Below, one piece after another: positions 17,159 to 25,440 of a stretch of 64,000 nucleotides of DNA (the first letter of the stretch is position 1; every line of letters begins with the position of its first letter). The DNA lies in NCBI RefSeq assembly GCF_014207905.1, contig NZ_JACHLB010000002.1:1-64000 (forward strand), written 5' to 3'. Position numbers and translations under genes: made by a program. Origin of the DNA: Flavobacterium notoginsengisoli (lineage in GTDB: Bacteria; Bacteroidota; Bacteroidia; Flavobacteriales; Flavobacteriaceae). Under the pieces are notes generated by a model, which had not been told where the DNA came from, did not search any database, and was given only the letters and a program-made list of their open reading frames with translations.

Positions 17159-17617
17159 TTACTTTAAGAAATTATTTATAGAAATTGGTAATGAATACAA
17201 AGTTCTAACCACAATGTTGTTTTGTTTTCCAGGAATCCATTTAGGAGATGTTTTTAAGACTCTAATAGCTTCAGATCCAGTTCCGAAACCAATATCTCTT
17301 AATACTTTAATGTCAGTTAATGAACCATCTTTTTCTATTATAAAAGTCAGATATACGTTTCCTTTAAGCGTTTTATCTTTTGGGTTTTTGTAATTTTCTT
17401 TAATAAAACGATCTAACGCATCTTTTCCTCCGGGAAAAGAAGGAAGAATTTCTAGTCCGGCAGTATTGTAGACATGATTTTCATCAATAATAACTTCTTC
17501 ACTTTTGTAATTTTCTAAATTGTCTTTTAAGTTATCTGGAGTTATCTGGTTTTTTTTAGATTGAGAAAACACACTTTGAGAAAGACAAATTAAAATCAGA
17601 ATTAAAAACTTTTTCAT
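17159..17617 (-). CDS. Secreted TonB C-terminal-domain protein (paralogue 1)
   Basis: 152 residues with a signal peptide (MKKFLILILICLSQSVFSQ) and then a TonB/TolA C-terminal fold: FPGGKDALDRFIKENYKNP, KGNVYLTFIIEKDGSL and GTGSEAIRVLKTSPKWIPG. True TonB has an N-terminal anchor and a proline-rich spacer. Here a cleavable signal and a short linker replace them, so energy transduction is unlikely. Stand-alone domains of this sort are common in Bacteroidota, with function unknown. Paralogue 2 lies 140 bp upstream. Confidence 0.85.
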   Translation of the reverse strand: MKKFLILILICLSQSVFSQSKKNQITPDNLKDNLENYKSEEVIIDENHVYNTAGLEILPSFPGGKDALDRFIKENYKNPKDKTLKGNVYLTFIIEKDGSLTDIKVLRDIGFGTGSEAIRVLKTSPKWIPGKQNNIVVRTLYSLPISINNFLK

Positions 17618-17756
17618 GATTATGAGATATGAATATTAAACCCAGTTGTCATTTTTGTCGTCATTAAAAAAAAAACGTTTTATCATTAAATTTTGAAACA
17701 TGCTAACCTAAAAAAAAGTGTATTGAGCGTTTTTTTTGGAATTAAAAAACAGAAAT

Positions 17757-18200
17757 TTAGTTTGGATTATTTGGAGGTATAGGTATCGATAAATAATATA
17801 GTACTCTAACAAGTCTGTGGTTATGCGTTCCTGGGATCCATTTTGGAGATTTTTTCAAAACACGAATTGCTTCTGCTCCTGTATCGTAACCAATATCTTT
17901 GGTAACATTTATGTTGCTTAATGTACCGTCTTTTTCTACTATATAATTTACTTCAACTGTTCCTTTTACCTGAAGTTCTTCGTCTGGATACCTTGTGTTA
18001 TTGCTGATAAATTTTTGAAATTTCTTTAACCCTCCCTCAAATTCAGGTTTTACATTTACAGCATCTATATTGTAGACTTTATTTTTATCTACATTTTGAG
18101 ATTCTTTATTTATGGCTGGTTTTGTGGTTGTTGTTTTGGAAGTCTGTGCGCAAATTGTTTGTGCGAAACAAATTAAGATTAGAATTGTTAACTTTTTCAT
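17757..18200 (-). CDS. Secreted TonB C-terminal-domain protein (paralogue 2)
   Basis: 147 residues from the ATG at 18200 (an ATG two codons earlier, at 18206, is equally possible). Signal MKKLTILILICFAQTICAQ, then KPEFEGGLKKFQKFISNNTRYP, KGTVEVNYIVEKDGTL and GAEAIRVLKKSPKWIPG. It is clearly related to paralogue 1, including the spacing of the KDGxL and SPKWIPG motifs, so a tandem duplication is likely. It starts about 20 bp after the RsmI-like gene and may be the last gene of the dnaA run. Confidence 0.85.
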   Translation of the reverse strand: MKKLTILILICFAQTICAQTSKTTTTKPAINKESQNVDKNKVYNIDAVNVKPEFEGGLKKFQKFISNNTRYPDEELQVKGTVEVNYIVEKDGTLSNINVTKDIGYDTGAEAIRVLKKSPKWIPGTHNHRLVRVLYYLSIPIPPNNPN

Positions 18201-18219
18201 ATGCATTTAGATAGTAGGT

Positions 18220-18933
18220 TTACATTTTATGAATAATAAAAATAGTTGGACGTTTGTCAATGTCTATTTTTAATTTTTTCCAATCAGCTACTTTTAAAGT
18301 TTTAATAAATTCTGTTGGCAAAGTAATATCTGTAGCAATGCAAAGATGAGTTGCAGGACTTAAAATCTGTAAAAGATCTTCAATCAGTTTATTATTTCTG
18401 TATGGTGTTTCAATGAATAATTGCGATTGATTTTTATCGTAAGATAATTTCTCGAAATGACGAATTGCCGATTTCTTCTCGTCTTTATCAATTGGTAAAT
18501 AACCATTGAAAGTAAAGCTCTGACCATTCATTCCAGAAGCCATCATAGCCAATAAGATAGAAGAAGGTCCGACCAAAGGCACAACCTGAATTCCTCTTTC
18601 GTGCGCCAGTTTTACAATTACAGCACCAGGATCAGCAACGCCCGGACATCCTGCTTCACTCATTAAACCCATATTTTTTCCTTCCAATAAAGGTTTTATG
18701 AATTCTAAATGCTCGTGCGTTTCAGTTCTTTTATTTAAAGTAAAGAGAATCAATTCTGATTGTTTTTTTTCTGGATAAACTGCTTTTATCGATTTTCTAG
18801 CCGTTTTATCATTCTCAACAATATAATGGTCAATAACTTCTATGGTTCTTCTAACAGTTTGCGGTAAAACATCCATCGGATCGCTTTCGCCCATTGTAGT
18901 AGGAATTAAATATAATTTTCCGAGAAGTTTCAT
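18220..18933 (-). CDS. RsmI/tetrapyrrole-methylase-family SAM methyltransferase
   Basis: 237 residues. KLYLIPTTMGE at the N-terminus, SEAGCPGVADPGAVIVKLAH near residue 95 and VPLVGPSSILLAMMASGMNG near 120 are the RsmI-type S-adenosylmethionine pocket. RsmI 2'-O-methylates C1402 of 16S rRNA, but typical RsmI has about 285 residues and a C-terminal extension absent here. A shorter subfamily is common in Bacteroidota, and its target is not certain. It is 62 bp after the phosphatase gene in the dnaA run. Confidence 0.8.
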   Translation of the reverse strand: MKLLGKLYLIPTTMGESDPMDVLPQTVRRTIEVIDHYIVENDKTARKSIKAVYPEKKQSELILFTLNKRTETHEHLEFIKPLLEGKNMGLMSEAGCPGVADPGAVIVKLAHERGIQVVPLVGPSSILLAMMASGMNGQSFTFNGYLPIDKDEKKSAIRHFEKLSYDKNQSQLFIETPYRNNKLIEDLLQILSPATHLCIATDITLPTEFIKTLKVADWKKLKIDIDKRPTIFIIHKM

Positions 18934-18995
18934 GTGTGGAAGTATTTAAAATTAAAAAATTCAATCATTTCATATACTGAAATAATTGAATTGTA

Positions 18996-19463
18996 TTATG
19001 CGTGTTTTTTGATTAGTTTTTCTGCTATCAAATCGGTTACTTCGTCCAACATTTGGTATACGTTGGTAAATCCGTTTGATGCTCCGAAGTAAGGGTCTGG
19101 AACGTCGACATTTTCGTCTGGAAATAATTCGTTCAAAATTAAATGAACTTTTTGCTTGTGTTCAGGAGTTTGAGCAAGATGATTTACATCATTAAAATTG
19201 GAATTGTCCATGACATAGATGTAGTCAAATTCGTCAAAATCGGCAACTTTGATTTGTCTGCCTTTTTGTTTGCTAATGTCGATGCCGTTTTTTCGAGCTA
19301 CTTCAATCGAACGTTTGTCAGGACAATGGCCAACATGCCAAGAACCTGTTCCTGCAGAATCTACAAAGAATTTGTCTTTAGGTAATTTAGAAGCTAAAAT
19401 TCCTTCTGCTAAAGGAGATCTACAGATATTTCCTAAACAAACCATTAAGATTTTTACAGGCAT
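18996..19463 (-). CDS. Low-molecular-weight protein-tyrosine phosphatase
   Basis: 155 residues. The P-loop VCLGNICRSPLAEGIL (nucleophile Cys at about residue 9) and the general-acid loop VPDPYFG near residue 121 are intact. It dephosphorylates phosphotyrosine, possibly of BY-kinases of capsule synthesis, although no such kinase is in this window. It starts 8 bp after the dnaA stop and is surely cotranscribed. Confidence 0.94.
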   Translation of the reverse strand: MPVKILMVCLGNICRSPLAEGILASKLPKDKFFVDSAGTGSWHVGHCPDKRSIEVARKNGIDISKQKGRQIKVADFDEFDYIYVMDNSNFNDVNHLAQTPEHKQKVHLILNELFPDENVDVPDPYFGASNGFTNVYQMLDEVTDLIAEKLIKKHA

Positions 19464-19471
19464 GAGATGTA

Positions 19472-20899
19472 TTAAAGCGTTAGTTTTTTATTGATGTCTT
19501 CAACAAATTTTTTAAATTGTTTGTCCGTAGAAACTAAATTGTCAACCGTTTTGCAAGCATGAAGAACAGTAGCGTGATCGCGATCTCCAATTTGCGAACC
19601 AATATTAGCTAAAGAAGCTTTTGTAAATTTCTTTGCAAAAAACATAGCCAATTGTCTTGCCTGAACCACGTGCCTCTTTCGAGTTTTAGATTGAAGCGTT
19701 TCGATGTCCAATTGGAAATAGTCTGAAACGATTTTTTGGATATAATCGATTGAGATTTCTCTCTTTACGTTTTTAACAAATTTCTCTACAACGCTTTTTG
19801 CCAATTCAATTGTAACCTCTTTTTTATTGAAAGAAGATTGAGCAATTAACGAAATAATAGCGCCTTCAAGTTCTCTAACATTGGTTTTAATGTTACGAGC
19901 TACATATTCTAAAATATCTTCTGGCATTTCTACACCGTCACGATATAAGATGTTTTTTAAGATCGAAATACGAGTTTCGTAATCAGGCTGATGCAATTCT
20001 GCAGACAATCCCCATTTAAAACGAGATAATAATCTTTGTTCAATATCCTGCATATCTACAGGAGCTTTGTCTGAAGTTAAGATTACTTGTTTTCCGTTTT
20101 GGTGCAAATAGTTGAAAATATGGAAGAATACATCCTGAGTTCCAGATTTTCCAGATAAAAATTGAACGTCGTCAATAATTAAAACATCAATTAATTGGTA
20201 AAAGTGAATGAAATCATTACGATTATTCTTTTTTACCGAATCAATATATTGTTGTGTGAAAATCTCAGCAGAAATATATAAAACCGTTTTTTCAGGATAT
20301 TTATCTTTTACTTCTACGCCTATAGCATGCGCTAAGTGTGTTTTACCTAAACCAACTCCTCCAAAAATCAATAACGGATTAAATGAAGTTCCTCCTGGTT
20401 TGTTAGCAACAGCCATACCCGCAGAACGAGCCAAACGGTTAGAATCTCCTTCTAAGAAATTATCAAAACTGTAGTTCGGATTTAACTGAGACTCAATTTT
20501 TAAATTTCTAATTCCAGGAATTACAAAAGGATTTTTTAATTCAGGATTTAAGTTTTTAAATGGAGCATCAACTTCTTGAGGTTTCATCGGAACTCTATTA
20601 GAACTTGGCAGCTGCTCGGTAAACGGCTGTTTATTTCCATAAGTGTTCTCCATTTTAATTTTATAGAGTAACTTTGCGTTTTTTCCCAGTTCTTTGGTTA
20701 GCGCAACTTTCAACAATTTTACGTAATGCTCTTCGAGCCATTCGTAGAAAAATTTACTTGGAACTTGAATATATAACGCGTTATCGGTTAGCTCAACTGA
20801 TTTGATTGGTTCAAACCAAGTTTTATATGCTTGGTCTTGAATATTATCCTTTATAAAGGACAAACAGTTTTCCCATACCGATTGAGCAGTTTTAGTCAT
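19472..20899 (-). CDS. dnaA: Chromosomal replication initiator DnaA
   Basis: Binds DnaA boxes and melts the origin. 475 residues: domain I (1-85), a linker, and an AAA+ domain with Walker A GGVGLGKTH at 180-188 and Walker B VLIIDDVQFL, and the domain IV helix-turn-helix ending GDRDHATVLHACKTV. It heads a run with the LMW phosphatase (gap 8 bp), RsmI-like methylase and TonB-domain protein. The dnaN-recF neighbourhood typical of other phyla is absent. No cluster of DnaA boxes was seen upstream, only a weak match (TTATCCCGA on minus, near 20971-20979). Confidence 0.97.
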   Translation of the reverse strand: MTKTAQSVWENCLSFIKDNIQDQAYKTWFEPIKSVELTDNALYIQVPSKFFYEWLEEHYVKLLKVALTKELGKNAKLLYKIKMENTYGNKQPFTEQLPSSNRVPMKPQEVDAPFKNLNPELKNPFVIPGIRNLKIESQLNPNYSFDNFLEGDSNRLARSAGMAVANKPGGTSFNPLLIFGGVGLGKTHLAHAIGVEVKDKYPEKTVLYISAEIFTQQYIDSVKKNNRNDFIHFYQLIDVLIIDDVQFLSGKSGTQDVFFHIFNYLHQNGKQVILTSDKAPVDMQDIEQRLLSRFKWGLSAELHQPDYETRISILKNILYRDGVEMPEDILEYVARNIKTNVRELEGAIISLIAQSSFNKKEVTIELAKSVVEKFVKNVKREISIDYIQKIVSDYFQLDIETLQSKTRKRHVVQARQLAMFFAKKFTKASLANIGSQIGDRDHATVLHACKTVDNLVSTDKQFKKFVEDINKKLTL

Positions 20900-20936
20900 A
20901 GATTCAGATAAATTTTTTATTATTGTTATAAAGATT

Positions 20937-20954
20937 CTCTTAATAAATTAAGAG
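20937..20954. promoter_or_regulatory. Perfect inverted repeat in the dnaA upstream region
   Basis: CTCTTAAT-AA-ATTAAGAG, 8-bp perfect arms with a 2-bp spacer, 38 bp before the dnaA start. Compact geometry fits a dimeric repressor site. It could also form a small hairpin in the dnaA leader. Confidence 0.4.
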
Positions 20955-21087
20955 CAATTTTATTCCGTATTTCGGGATAACAAATATGTGAACAAATTTC
21001 TGTAAAAAAAAATATTTTGGTATCTAATTTTATAAAAAAAAGTTGTAATAAGGCTTTTTAAATTCGAATTTTTTTAATATTTTATCA

Positions 21088-21492
21088 ATGAAAAATCACC
21101 AGACTCAAGTGCGAGTTCGTTACTCCGAAACAGACCAAATGGGAGTCGTTTATCACGGAAATTATGTGCCTTATTTTGAAATTGGACGCGTGGAATGGCT
21201 TAGAAATAAAGGAGTTTCGTATAAAAGCATGGAAGAAAGCGGAATTGGACTTCCGATTGTAAATATGAATATAAATTACAAAAAGTCGGCGAGATATGAC
21301 GAACTTTTAACAATTCATACCACTTTCAAAAGTCATTCATCTGTTAAGATTGAATTCGACTGTGCAATCTATAATGAGGCAAATGAGTTATTAACAACTG
21401 CGACGTTTATTTTAGTATTTGTAGCGTTAAAAACAGGTCGTCCAACTGCCCCTCCAGATTATATTTTGGAAATATTTAAATCGCTTGAATAA
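21088..21492 (+). CDS. Acyl-CoA thioesterase, YbgC/4-hydroxybenzoyl-CoA thioesterase type
   Basis: 134 residues, a single hot-dog domain. The signature RYSETDQMGVVYHGNYVPYFE at the N-terminus includes the catalytic Asp of the ETDQMG loop. GRVEWLRNKG follows. It hydrolyses short or medium acyl-CoA or acyl-ACP thioesters. The substrate is not predictable. It is divergent from dnaA and convergent with yigZ. Confidence 0.9.
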   Translation: MKNHQTQVRVRYSETDQMGVVYHGNYVPYFEIGRVEWLRNKGVSYKSMEESGIGLPIVNMNINYKKSARYDELLTIHTTFKSHSSVKIEFDCAIYNEANELLTTATFILVFVALKTGRPTAPPDYILEIFKSLE

Positions 21493-21523
21493 TTGTTAAA
21501 ATGAATAAGATTTTGATGTTAAT

Positions 21524-22156
21524 TTATATTAATTTAATATCAATTTCGAACATTAAATCAAAAATGCTGAACACTGTTTCGGCATTTTTTTTTCGCGTTT
21601 TTATCGTGATTTTACCAATTGGTAAGCCTGAAATTTCATCCATTTCCATTTCCTGAGATGTTATTTCTAGTTTTTTTTCTTTGATAACGCGCATTACTTT
21701 ATTCATATTTTTGTAGTCAAAAGAAATTAAATATTCAACATCTATTGTTTTTTCGACAATTTCACAAACATCTAGTGTCAATTGAGCGGTTGTTCGATAA
21801 GCCGAAATTAAACCGCCCACACCTAATTTTACTCCTCCAAAAATTCGAACGACTACAACAAGAACGTTCGTTAATCCAAAAGATTGTATTTGTCCGTAGA
21901 TTGGTGCGCCTGCTGTATTGCTGGGTTCGCCATCATCATTGGCGCGATAAGAAATTTTGTTTCCAACTCCCAACTGATAGGCATAACAATAATGCACAGC
22001 ATGAGGATGCAGTTTTTTAAGGTCTTCTATAATTGGTTTTACTTCATCTTCATGATCTATCGGAAATGCATAGCCAAAGAATTTACTGCCTTTTTCCTTA
22101 AACAGTATTTCTTCAGATGCAGTTGCAATAGTTTGATAAGTATCATTAATTTCCAA
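21524..22156 (-). CDS. yigZ: YigZ/IMPACT-family protein
   Basis: 210 residues. The UPF0029 core has KGSKFFGYAFPI, HPHAVHYCYAYQLG and the hallmark DDGEPSNTAGAPIYGQI with VRIFGGVKLGVGGLISAYR. The C-terminal half resembles an EF-G-like domain. Bacterial YigZ is thought to act in translation or nucleic-acid binding, but its biochemical role is unsettled. It lies 11 bp after the HAD gene, as the last gene of the ribD run. Confidence 0.92.
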   Translation of the reverse strand: MEINDTYQTIATASEEILFKEKGSKFFGYAFPIDHEDEVKPIIEDLKKLHPHAVHYCYAYQLGVGNKISYRANDDGEPSNTAGAPIYGQIQSFGLTNVLVVVVRIFGGVKLGVGGLISAYRTTAQLTLDVCEIVEKTIDVEYLISFDYKNMNKVMRVIKEKKLEITSQEMEMDEISGLPIGKITIKTRKKNAETVFSIFDLMFEIDIKLI

Positions 22157-22167
22157 AAGCAGTATTC

Positions 22168-22770
22168 TTAAAGTATATTTTTTTTATAAAGATCAATTAC
22201 ATCTTCTTTTCCAACTTGAAGATTCCAAACTTTTATTCCTAAAGCGGCAGCACTATCTGTATTTTCTTTTTTGTCATCAACAAATAAAGTGTTTTCAGCA
22301 ATCAGATTATTTTCTTCAAGAACAAATTCATAAATTTTTGGATCTGGTTTTCTCATTCCGATATCAAATGAAAAATATACTTTTTCAAAACAATTGTAAA
22401 AATCTTTGTAGAAAGAAACGCCACTTTTCTGTTCAAAAGTGTTGATGTGAATAGAATCGGTATTGCTTAGTAAAAACAAACGGTATTTTTTAGCTAATTC
22501 TTGAAGGAATTCTAAACGGTAAAATGGAAAATCGGCCAAAATAGCATTCCAAGCTTTTAAAATTTCTTCTTCAGAAGCGTTTGGGAGCTGTTTTTTGAAG
22601 CCTCCAATAAAATCTTCTGGTGAAATTGATCCTGTTTCAAAAGAAAGATTTAATTGATCCAATTCAGTATTCCATTCTGTCATTCCTAATTTTTGTAAAC
22701 CAGAAATTGTCGCAGGTTTATCTAAATTGATAAAAATATCTCCAAAGTCAAAAATTATTGCATCAATCAT
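22168..22770 (-). CDS. HAD-superfamily hydrolase (YihX-like)
   Basis: 200 residues, HAD subfamily IA. Motif I is IIFDFGDIFINLD, with the nucleophile Asp but Gly at the position of the usual acid/base Asp, as in YihX and haloacid-dehalogenase relatives. Motif II is LLSNTDS, and motif III/IV is KPDPKIYEFVLEE with TLFVDDKKENTDSAAALG. It is probably a sugar- or nucleotide-phosphate phosphatase. The gene overlaps the ribD 3' end by 8 bp, so it could supply the missing riboflavin-pathway phosphatase. That link is inferred from position only. Confidence 0.88.
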   Translation of the reverse strand: MIDAIIFDFGDIFINLDKPATISGLQKLGMTEWNTELDQLNLSFETGSISPEDFIGGFKKQLPNASEEEILKAWNAILADFPFYRLEFLQELAKKYRLFLLSNTDSIHINTFEQKSGVSFYKDFYNCFEKVYFSFDIGMRKPDPKIYEFVLEENNLIAENTLFVDDKKENTDSAAALGIKVWNLQVGKEDVIDLYKKNIL

Positions 22771-23812
22771 AATTTCTAAATTGTATTAATTCGTCGCTTG
22801 AAATGTTGGTTTTTATAATGTTTTTTCTTGAAATAATTGGGGCTTTTGTTCCAGATTGAAAACTTGTTTTTCCGATAAAAATACGAGCTTCGTCCCAAAA
22901 ATTTTCATCTATAAAAGATTGAATTGTTTGTCTTCCGCCTTCAATTATTATGGATTGAATTTGATTTTGATATAAAACATCTAAAATCTGAGGAATGATA
23001 TTTTGGTTAAAATCAATTGCTTCAAAGGTTGTGTTTTCGGTGGATGATTTTAAATTTCCATTCGAAAAAATAATAGTTTTAACAGAATCATCAAGAACGA
23101 AACTATTTTTGTCAATTCTGTTGTTTCGATCTATAATTACTCGAACAGGATCATTTCCGCTCCAATCTCTCGCATTCAATTTCGGATTATCATCTGCAAC
23201 AGTTTGTGTGCCAACTAAAATGGCTTGTTCTTCTGTTCTCCATTTATGAACCAATTGTCTAGAATATTGATTTGTAATCCAAATTGGCTTTCGATCTTGA
23301 TCAATAACTTTTTCAGGAGATAAAAAGCCGTCTTGACTTTCGGCCCATTTCAAAATGATATAAGGTCTCTTTTTCTGATGAAAGGTAAAGAAGCGCTTAT
23401 TCAGTTCGTTGCATTCATTTTCCAAAACGCCGACAGTAACATTTGCACCAGCTTCAATTAGTTTTAGAATCCCTTTTCCTGCTACTTTTTCGTTAGGGTC
23501 AACCGTTCCGACAACAACATTCGGAATTTCATTAGCAATGATCAAATCACAACACGGAGGTGTTTTTCCAAAATGACTGCAAGGTTCTAAGCTTACATAA
23601 ATAGTAGCTTTTTTTAGTAATGATTTGTCTTTTACAGAACGAACCGCATTAACTTCTGCATGAGGTTCTCCTGCTTTTTTATGCCAGCCTTCGCCAATAA
23701 TCTGATTTTCGTAAACAATTACGCTTCCAACCATTGGATTCGGATACGTGTTTCCGAGCCCATTCTGTGCTAGTTCGATACAGCGTTTTATGTATTTTTC
23801 ATGTATATTCAC
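22763..23812 (-). CDS. ribD: Riboflavin biosynthesis deaminase/reductase RibD
   Basis: Bifunctional: deaminates and then reduces the pyrimidine intermediate made from GTP. 349 residues: the N-terminal deaminase with zinc motif PHAEVNAV and EPCSHFGKTPPCCDLI, then the reductase domain from about residue 145 (PYIILKWAESQDGFL). The start is GTG at 23812 (MNIHEKYIKRCIELAQNG), which fits the family N-terminus. The -7 box is only 4 bp upstream, so the message may be leaderless. Followed by the HAD and yigZ genes. Confidence 0.94.
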   Translation of the reverse strand: MNIHEKYIKRCIELAQNGLGNTYPNPMVGSVIVYENQIIGEGWHKKAGEPHAEVNAVRSVKDKSLLKKATIYVSLEPCSHFGKTPPCCDLIIANEIPNVVVGTVDPNEKVAGKGILKLIEAGANVTVGVLENECNELNKRFFTFHQKKRPYIILKWAESQDGFLSPEKVIDQDRKPIWITNQYSRQLVHKWRTEEQAILVGTQTVADDNPKLNARDWSGNDPVRVIIDRNNRIDKNSFVLDDSVKTIIFSNGNLKSSTENTTFEAIDFNQNIIPQILDVLYQNQIQSIIIEGGRQTIQSFIDENFWDEARIFIGKTSFQSGTKAPIISRKNIIKTNISSDELIQFRNYD

Positions 23813-23816
23813 AGTG

Positions 23817-23824
23817 CAAAAGTA
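23817..23824 (-). promoter_or_regulatory. -7 promoter element very close to ribD start
   Basis: The minus strand reads TACTTTTG (TAnnTTTG), with its 3' end 4 nt before the GTG start of ribD. If transcription starts 5-8 nt downstream, the message begins at or inside the first codons. Confidence 0.5.
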
Positions 23825-23908
23825 ATTATTTTTGATTTTTTTGTCTAATGTTTAGGCTTAAGTTGTGAAACAATCCAAATAGTTATGATACTATCAGAAA
23901 AGTATTTT

Positions 23909-23916
23909 TATTTTTG
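23909..23916 (+). promoter_or_regulatory. -7 promoter element for the acetyltransferase
   Basis: TATTTTTG, 26 bp before the ATG at 23942. It lies inside the upstream extension of the open frame (from 23885), which argues that the extension is not translated. Confidence 0.55.
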
Positions 23917-23941
23917 TAAAGATAAAGATGGTAAAGAAAAA

Positions 23942-24427
23942 ATGAAAAACTGGATTATCAGAAAAATTAAAAAAGAAGACAATCAAGCTATAGCGAGTTT
24001 AATACAATCAGTTTTTGACGAAATGGAAATTCCGAAAGTTGGAACTGCTTACGAAGATCCTTATTTGGATTTGATGTTTGAAGAATATGGTAAACCGAAA
24101 TCAGCATATTTTGTTGTTGAAAATGATGGTGAAATAGTAGGATGCGCTGGAATTGCATCTCTAGAAAATGGAGATCCGAAAATCTGCGAATTACAAAAAA
24201 TGTATTTTTTGCCCCAAACAAGAGGTTTAGGAATTGGAACTCAAATGATGGAAATTTGCTTGAAGCAAGCTAGAGAATTTGGTTTTGAAAAATGTTATAT
24301 AGAAACGATGCCATTTATGCACGCTGCCCAAAAGCTGTATAAAAAATCGGGTTTTGAATATTTAGACGCTCCGTTAGGATCAACTGGGCATAGTTCTTGT
24401 CCCGTGTGGATGTTGAAAGTTTTATAG
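23942..24427 (+). CDS. GNAT-family N-acetyltransferase
   Basis: 161 residues from the ATG at 23942 (MKNWIIRKIKKEDNQAI), preceded by AAAGAAAAA. The acetyl-CoA loop is intact: LQKMYFLPQTRGLGIGTQM (about residues 83-101), followed by AREFGFEKCYIETMP and AAQKLYKKSGFEYLD. GHSSCPVWM at the C-terminus recalls putative acetyltransferases of small molecules. The substrate is unknown. It is divergent from ribD. Confidence 0.87.
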   Translation: MKNWIIRKIKKEDNQAIASLIQSVFDEMEIPKVGTAYEDPYLDLMFEEYGKPKSAYFVVENDGEIVGCAGIASLENGDPKICELQKMYFLPQTRGLGIGTQMMEICLKQAREFGFEKCYIETMPFMHAAQKLYKKSGFEYLDAPLGSTGHSSCPVWMLKVL

Positions 24428-24515
24428 TTAAAGTTTGTAACAAATCTTAATGGGTAAGACTTATGGAAAGATTAAAACAGCTTTTTGCTGATGGAATAAT
24501 ATTCAGAAAATTAAA

Positions 24516-25370
24516 ATGAAGATTAAACAATACCGCACTCAATTTATCAAAGAATTATCGCCTTTTTACGATGCGTACGAAGCGGAAAGTTTTTTTTATT
24601 TGATTTTAGAAGATCGGCACAAACTTCGCCAGATTGATTTAGCGTTAAATCATGAATTAACTTTTGAGGAAAACGACTTTATTATGTGGGATGAACTTGT
24701 AAATCATCTTAAAAATGAAGTTCCGATCCAGTATTTACTTGGAAAAACACATTTTTATGGATTGGATTTTGAAGTAAATGAAAATGTCTTAATTCCAAGA
24801 CCTGAAACGGAAGAATTGGTAGAATGGATTATTAACGAGAATGCAAGTCCAGAAAAATCCAAGAAAATAAAAATTTTAGATATTGGAACCGGAAGCGGCT
24901 GTATTGCTATTTCTTTGGCGAAGAATCTTCCAAATGCAGAAGTTGTTGCTATTGATGTTTCTAAAAAAGCAATTGAAACTGCTAAAAGAAACGCTGTTCG
25001 AAATAACGTCGATGTAACTTTTGTATTGCTGGATATTCTGAAAGAAGAAGAATTACGATGCCAGTTTGATATTATTGTTTCGAATCCGCCTTATGTTCGA
25101 AATTTAGAAAAAGTAGAAATCAAGAAAAATGTCTTGAATTACGAACCTCACTTGGCACTTTTTGTAGAAGATAATGATGCGTTGATTTTTTACAGAAAAA
25201 TTGCTTCACTGGCAAAAAAAGCCCTTTTCGGAAAAGGAAAATTATATTTTGAAATCAATCAATATCTTGGTAAAGAAATGATCGAATTGCTTGAAAATAT
25301 GAATTTCAATAATGTAGAACTTCGAAAAGATATTTACGATAACGACAGAATGATTAAAGGGAATATTTAA
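24516..25370 (+). CDS. prmC: Release-factor glutamine methyltransferase PrmC
   Basis: Methylates the GGQ glutamine of release factors. 284 residues: an N-terminal helical domain, then a SAM-binding domain with LDIGTGSGCIAISLAKNLP near residue 126 and the catalytic NPPY in IIVSNPPYVRN near 189. VPIQYLLGKTHFYGL and VLIPRPETEELVEW are PrmC-specific. The 88-bp gap after the acetyltransferase holds no repeat. The stop is followed at once by a GACTGAAAACT-family element. Confidence 0.95.
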   Translation: MKIKQYRTQFIKELSPFYDAYEAESFFYLILEDRHKLRQIDLALNHELTFEENDFIMWDELVNHLKNEVPIQYLLGKTHFYGLDFEVNENVLIPRPETEELVEWIINENASPEKSKKIKILDIGTGSGCIAISLAKNLPNAEVVAIDVSKKAIETAKRNAVRNNVDVTFVLLDILKEEELRCQFDIIVSNPPYVRNLEKVEIKKNVLNYEPHLALFVEDNDALIFYRKIASLAKKALFGKGKLYFEINQYLGKEMIELLENMNFNNVELRKDIYDNDRMIKGNI

Positions 25371-25371
25371 A

Positions 25372-25434
25372 AGTTTTCAGTCGCAGTTTTCAGTCGCAGT
25401 CAACAACTGAAAACCGAGACTGTGACTGAAAACT
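25372..25434. repeat. Intergenic inverted repeat, GACTGAAAACT family (copy 3)
   Basis: The left arm AGTTTTCAGTCGCAG... (25372-25400) and the right arm ending TGTGACTGAAAACT (to 25434) are inverted copies, each made of tandem 10-14-nt units, around a 5-nt loop. It fills the whole gap between the convergent prmC and MacB-like genes, so it probably terminates both. Confidence 0.85.
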
Positions 25435-25440
25435 AAAAAA

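Noticed and set aside
20208..20474. Plus-strand frame opposite dnaA
   Set aside because: Antisense shadow of the AAA+ domain.
20900..21087. Replication origin next to dnaA
   Set aside because: Only one weak DnaA-box-like site (TTATCCCGA) and one AT-rich stretch; no box cluster or dnaN nearby, so the origin cannot be claimed here.
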